From positions 62,001 to 126,000 of the forward strand of contig CAYWOR010000001.1 of assembly GCA_964459995.1 (NCBI GenBank): a stretch of 64,000 nt of DNA, given 5' to 3'. The first letter of the stretch is position 1; every line of letters begins with the position of its first letter. The translations under genes and the position numbers were made by a program. Of the stretch, positions 60,918 through 64,000 are shown piece after piece. Below the pieces are notes generated by a model. That model searched no databases, was not told the origin of the DNA, and saw nothing but the letters and a program-made list of their open reading frames with translations. Source of the stretch: CAZSHG01 sp964459995. GTDB lineage: Bacteria > UBP14 > UBA6098.

Positions 60918-61771
60918 GGGCATTTTTCTACGCATTAGGCCAAGCGCTGTCCTCATTTTGGAGGCGGAGTTTTGTAACCTTTTTGTCGATCACAACAATA
61001 ACCATCGCGCTTGTGATTCTTGGTGCTTTTGCGATTGTAACATTAAATCTTCGAAGCACATTGGGAAGTTTGAAGCGCAAGGTTCATCTCGAGTTTTATC
61101 TTCGTGACGGCGCCACCAAAGCTGATGCGACAGGGTTTATCGCTATGCTCGAAACCGAGGAGGGTGTCGAGTCGGTGGAGTTTGTTACCGCCGAAAAGGC
61201 TCGTATCGAATTTATAGAGGAATATGGCGAAGACCTTCTGCGCGGTCTTCCGAAGAATCCCTTCCCGCCGTCGGTGCGTGTGAGATTATCGCAGGCATTG
61301 ACAATGGGCGAGGCTGTTACAAAATTGGCGGACAAATACTCGAAAGAGAGCATTGTCGCCGAGCTTTCCGCACCTAATCGTATTGCCTATAGGCTTGCCA
61401 AGTTGAGCGGGATATCCCTTATATTGACTGTTGGCTGGGGCATAATCTTGCTTTTTGCCGCAACAATTATTATCACAAATACTGTCAGATTAGCAATAGC
61501 TCAGCGTGCCGACAGCATAGCAATTATGCAACTTGTAGGCGCTTCGAACAGTTTCATTCGTATGCCCTTCATTTTCGAGGGGGTTCTTCATGGTGCGGCT
61601 TCAGGCGGGCTTGCATGGCTTATTATTTGGGGTCTAACTGAGGCTTCGGCCTACATCCTTCCCGAAATCGTGCGTCTTCCTATATTAATCCATATTGCGA
61701 TAGTCCTTCTCGGTGGCGCTTTCGGCGGTGTCGGAAGTCTTATCGCTCTTCGGAAATATCTTCGATATTAG
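60914..61771 (+). CDS. ftsX: Cell division membrane protein FtsX
   Basis: GTG start at 60914, overlapping the ftsE stop. The 285-residue protein has an N-terminal membrane helix (about 20-45), a periplasmic domain of about 120 residues (VHLEFYLRDGATKADATGF), and three C-terminal membrane helices. This is the topology of FtsX. The FtsX pattern LVGASNSFIRMPFIFEGVLHG is present. The 93 bp after it (61772-61864) hold nothing I recognise. Confidence 0.92.
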   Translation: MRAFFYALGQALSSFWRRSFVTFLSITTITIALVILGAFAIVTLNLRSTLGSLKRKVHLEFYLRDGATKADATGFIAMLETEEGVESVEFVTAEKARIEFIEEYGEDLLRGLPKNPFPPSVRVRLSQALTMGEAVTKLADKYSKESIVAELSAPNRIAYRLAKLSGISLILTVGWGIILLFAATIIITNTVRLAIAQRADSIAIMQLVGASNSFIRMPFIFEGVLHGAASGGLAWLIIWGLTEASAYILPEIVRLPILIHIAIVLLGGAFGGVGSLIALRKYLRY

Positions 61772-61864
61772 ATATTCTGGAAATTTAAATATCCGGTGAG
61801 TAGGTTCAAAACTTAACCGCCAATCGTGAGGGCGACGCCCCCCTTTCGCGCAGACGACTTTCGA

Positions 61865-62401
61865 TTACATCTCTGCGGATTTGATGATTGCAATGACCTC
61901 GCCGGGCTGTTCGGCGGAGCGAAGACGTTCGAGCGTTTCCTCGAAACGAAGAATTGTTGCGATTTTTGGCCAGAGACGGTTGTAGATCGCATCGTCGTAT
62001 GTTGGAGCGACCATTATTAGAAAAAGATCGACCGGAATACCGTCGGAAGCCTCCCAATCGATTGGATAATCTGTTCGTGCGAATCCGATGGCGATATCGC
62101 GGACATGCTCGCTTCGGACATGCGGCACTGCGATTCCGCGCCCGAGACAGGTCGGAGCTTTGCGTTCGCGGAAGATGAGGTCATTATATAATCTACCCTG
62201 ATGCTGAATCACCTCGGAGGGCAATATCAGGTCGATAAGCTCGGCGATTATTTGCTCGCGCATATCACGCGGCGATGGAAGACAGGGCTCTTCGTCGGGG
62301 GGAGTGCATTCGATGATTTCCTGCCAAGCCATCGGTGCCTGAAGCTGAAGCCGGATATTGTCCACACCTATTATTCGCGATATTCTCGATTCCTTAGCCA
62401 T
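61865..62401 (-). CDS. PTS EIIA-type protein (fructose/nitrogen family)
   Basis: Start at ATG 62401, which overlaps the deacetylase stop region by 8 bp; the longer frame is part of that gene. The 178-residue product has the EIIA fold of the mannitol/fructose/Ntr family with the phosphorylatable His94 in GRGIAVPHVRSEHV. About 45 extra residues precede the domain. No EIIB, EIIC, EI or HPr gene is in the window, so it may be regulatory as in PtsN. The downstream ftsX converges on it. Confidence 0.8.
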   Translation of the reverse strand: MAKESRISRIIGVDNIRLQLQAPMAWQEIIECTPPDEEPCLPSPRDMREQIIAELIDLILPSEVIQHQGRLYNDLIFRERKAPTCLGRGIAVPHVRSEHVRDIAIGFARTDYPIDWEASDGIPVDLFLIMVAPTYDDAIYNRLWPKIATILRFEETLERLRSAEQPGEVIAIIKSAEM

Positions 62402-63662
62402 CTTCGCTCTTAAGCCTCCGCGCAAGCATTTCGCTTGCGGTTATAAATTCGATTCCCCATTTTTCCAAATCCGGGAGGACACGTTTTATTGCAATCAAAG
62501 TATTTGGGCGGGCATGGCCGACAATCAGGACACCGTCTTCGGATTCTCGGCTTGACATTGCAAGCTCTATGAATTTCTGCGCGATAGCCGAGGTGTCGTC
62601 AACTACATCGATGTTGCCATTTTGACAAGTTGTGGGAATACTAAAGCCTTGCATTGTCTTCATTGCGCATGTGTATGGTGTTGTTCTGCTGTCGATGAAG
62701 AACAGGCCGGAGTCTTTTAACGCCTTGGCCACATTTTCCATTGTTTGCGCATCGGCAGTGGCTTTGCTTCCCATATGATTGTTCATTCCAACCGCGCTGG
62801 GAACCTGCTCGACAGCCTCCCGAACACGCTTTTGAATCTCCGCCGGCGGAAGTTTGATATAAACCGCCTTTGGGCCGGGGTCGTTTTTTGGGTATGCCTC
62901 AGGCTCCATCGGCATATGCACAATCGTCTCTATACCCCTATTCGCAAGCGCTTCCGCGGATTTTTTTGTGTGTTTCTCGAAAGGAATAATCGCGGCTGTG
63001 AAAGGAATCGGAAGGTCGAGAAACCCCTTTATCAAATCGAAATCAATATCGCCGAAATCGTCGATTACAAGCGCGACAGTGCCGGTTAAAGGCTTGTCGG
63101 AAAGCTCTCTGCGAAGAGTGATTTTCCGCATCACGATATCGCCAATTCCCGCAGAAATAACAACCTCCCTGCCGTAACGTGTCTCGACCGCATCGACAAT
63201 ATCTCCTCCGGCCTCGCGCCACGCCGCCTGAATAGTGTGATTCGCCATTCCAAGCGGAAAAGCTCTGCTTATATTGGCCGTGATATCGATAGCGTTGCCG
63301 CCGATTCCCCCAAGTTTCGCGCCTGTGCGAATTCTAAGCTTGTTTCGCGGCGCGCCGAGTCTCGCCAAAGCTCGATACAGCGATGTGTCGAGTAACTCTT
63401 CGGTAGCTTCGGGGTAAATCGGCTTTCGGACAGCCGTTTCGCCATATTCTGTATGTTGAACTGCCGCAGAGTCGCCTTGCGAGGGCGGAGGCGGAGGTGG
63501 AGTCTCGGCGATAACCGTTTCTTCACGATGCGGAAGACTTTTCACGATAAAATAAACCACTCCCGTCAAAATCACCAACGCGAAAAAAATTGTTAAGCCG
63601 ATACCGACTCCACGTGGTGGTGTCTTTGAGATACGTCTTTTTCTATGAAGCGTGTCCGCCAT
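62394..63662 (-). CDS. Divergent polysaccharide deacetylase (YibQ-like)
   Basis: The 422-residue protein has an N-terminal membrane helix (GVGIGLTIFFALVILTGVVYFIV) and a Pro-rich linker (TPPPPPPSQG), so the rest is in the periplasm. The C-terminal half (about 195-415) is a YibQ/DUF610-type deacetylase: VALVIDDFGDIDF, PFTAAIIPFEKHTKKSAEAL, HMPMEPEAYPKNDPGP, VGMNNHMGSKAT. Members act on surface or cell wall polysaccharides. It lies 3 bp after the edge gene and overlaps the EIIA gene. Confidence 0.88.
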   Translation of the reverse strand: MADTLHRKRRISKTPPRGVGIGLTIFFALVILTGVVYFIVKSLPHREETVIAETPPPPPPSQGDSAAVQHTEYGETAVRKPIYPEATEELLDTSLYRALARLGAPRNKLRIRTGAKLGGIGGNAIDITANISRAFPLGMANHTIQAAWREAGGDIVDAVETRYGREVVISAGIGDIVMRKITLRRELSDKPLTGTVALVIDDFGDIDFDLIKGFLDLPIPFTAAIIPFEKHTKKSAEALANRGIETIVHMPMEPEAYPKNDPGPKAVYIKLPPAEIQKRVREAVEQVPSAVGMNNHMGSKATADAQTMENVAKALKDSGLFFIDSRTTPYTCAMKTMQGFSIPTTCQNGNIDVVDDTSAIAQKFIELAMSSRESEDGVLIVGHARPNTLIAIKRVLPDLEKWGIEFITASEMLARRLKSEDG

Positions 63663-63665
63663 TCG

Positions 63666-64000
63666 TCAATTACCCGTTTCGAAATAGAAACCCATTCCGG
63701 GATTTCTCTTGAATCCATATTTCATAACTACTTGTGCCGCAGTTTCGACCGAGCCGGAGTCTGTATCCGACCGCACAACTCCGACCGCCCGGCTCATCGT
63801 GGCCGCAGTATCGGGCATATCCCCGAAAAAGACGACGAAACCGCCATTCGGAACCGAGTCGATAATTACATATAATAATTCAGCGGAGAGTTCTTTGTCA
63901 ACCAAAGTTTCGAAATATAGCACCGAAGTCGAATCACCCGATAAGTAAATATGTTCGAGTTTGTGCGGATCGATAACCTCGAAGGCTTCACCCGAAGGCT
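63666..64000 (-). CDS. Unrecognised protein, N-terminus beyond the window
   Basis: The minus strand is open from base 64000 to a stop at 63666, giving at least 111 residues. The visible part reads ...EHIYLSGDSTSVLYFETLV...LLYVIIDSVPNGGFVVFFGDMPDTAATMSRAVG... and ends GMGFYFETGN. It has no membrane segment. I do not recognise a family. It is the first visible gene of a unit with the deacetylase and the EIIA protein. Confidence 0.6.
   Translation of the reverse strand, partial: PSGEAFEVIDPHKLEHIYLSGDSTSVLYFETLVDKELSAELLYVIIDSVPNGGFVVFFGDMPDTAATMSRAVGVVRSDTDSGSVETAAQVVMKYGFKRNPGMGFYFETGN

Overview
The window looks like a chromosomal contig from an uncultured Gram-negative bacterium, most likely of the wider FCB/candidate-phylum assemblage. 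The evidence is an outer membrane (TonB-dependent receptor, KdsD-type isomerase for KDO, flippases and glycosyltransferases), several secreted proteins ending in type IX-like sorting domains (PNPFN...GSGIYLVRA...), and a roughly 50% GC, tightly packed genome with many 1-14 bp gene overlaps. I cannot assign a phylum from the sequence alone. I see no rRNA, tRNA or CRISPR, and no phage or transposase gene.

Layout. 1-5450: two secreted sorting-domain proteins, one cut by the left edge, plus a small secreted protein, a candidate small RNA, palindromic repeats lying inside the sorting-domain codons, and an orphan sorting-domain remnant. 5451-12032: a nine-gene N-type ATPase operon in the order atpD-C-Q-R-B-E-F-A-G, with a b/delta-like AtpF and no separate delta gene. 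12036-16089 (minus): a split transketolase followed by a GAF/GAF/degenerate-GGDEF membrane sensor. 16237-22947 (minus): TonB-dependent receptor, DUF1573-redoxin lipoprotein, subtilase and MscS channel. 23091-29406: a TatD-RsmA fusion, then poly-gamma-glutamate genes pgsB, pgsC and pgsW (no pgsA), a multi-hairpin repeat and an L-lysine 6-transaminase. 29536-38492: a pseudopilin-like protein, a class III cyclase/ATPase/TPR protein, two more secreted sorting-domain proteins and pdxA. 38495-47391 (minus): a surface-polysaccharide cluster with four glycosyltransferases, a methyltransferase, two flippases and kdsD. 47392-54333: nadE, a YkgJ-type protein, a YycJ-like hydrolase, gyrA and recD2. 54362-64000: a DsbD-like redox transporter, a DUF1573 protein, lpdA, tsaD, an unrecognised protein, ftsEX, an EIIA-type protein, a divergent polysaccharide deacetylase and an edge-truncated gene.

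Functional themes. The genes describe a cell that spends heavily on its surface: exported sorting-domain proteins, polysaccharide assembly, poly-gamma-glutamate and periplasmic thiol chemistry (redoxin lipoprotein, DsbD-like protein, two DUF1573 proteins). It also carries a probable sodium- or proton-exporting N-ATPase. Recognisable sigma70-like promoters (TTGACA, 16-17 nt, TATAAT) occur. At four genes (tatD-rsmA, recD2, tsaD, ftsE) the -10 box sits only 6-8 nt before the start codon and no good Shine-Dalgarno is visible, which suggests leaderless mRNAs.

The observations most worth following up are the palindromic elements inserted in frame in sorting domains, the multi-hairpin element at 27691-27823, the leaderless promoters, the candidate small RNA near 1.9-2.04 kb, and the TatD-RsmA fusion.
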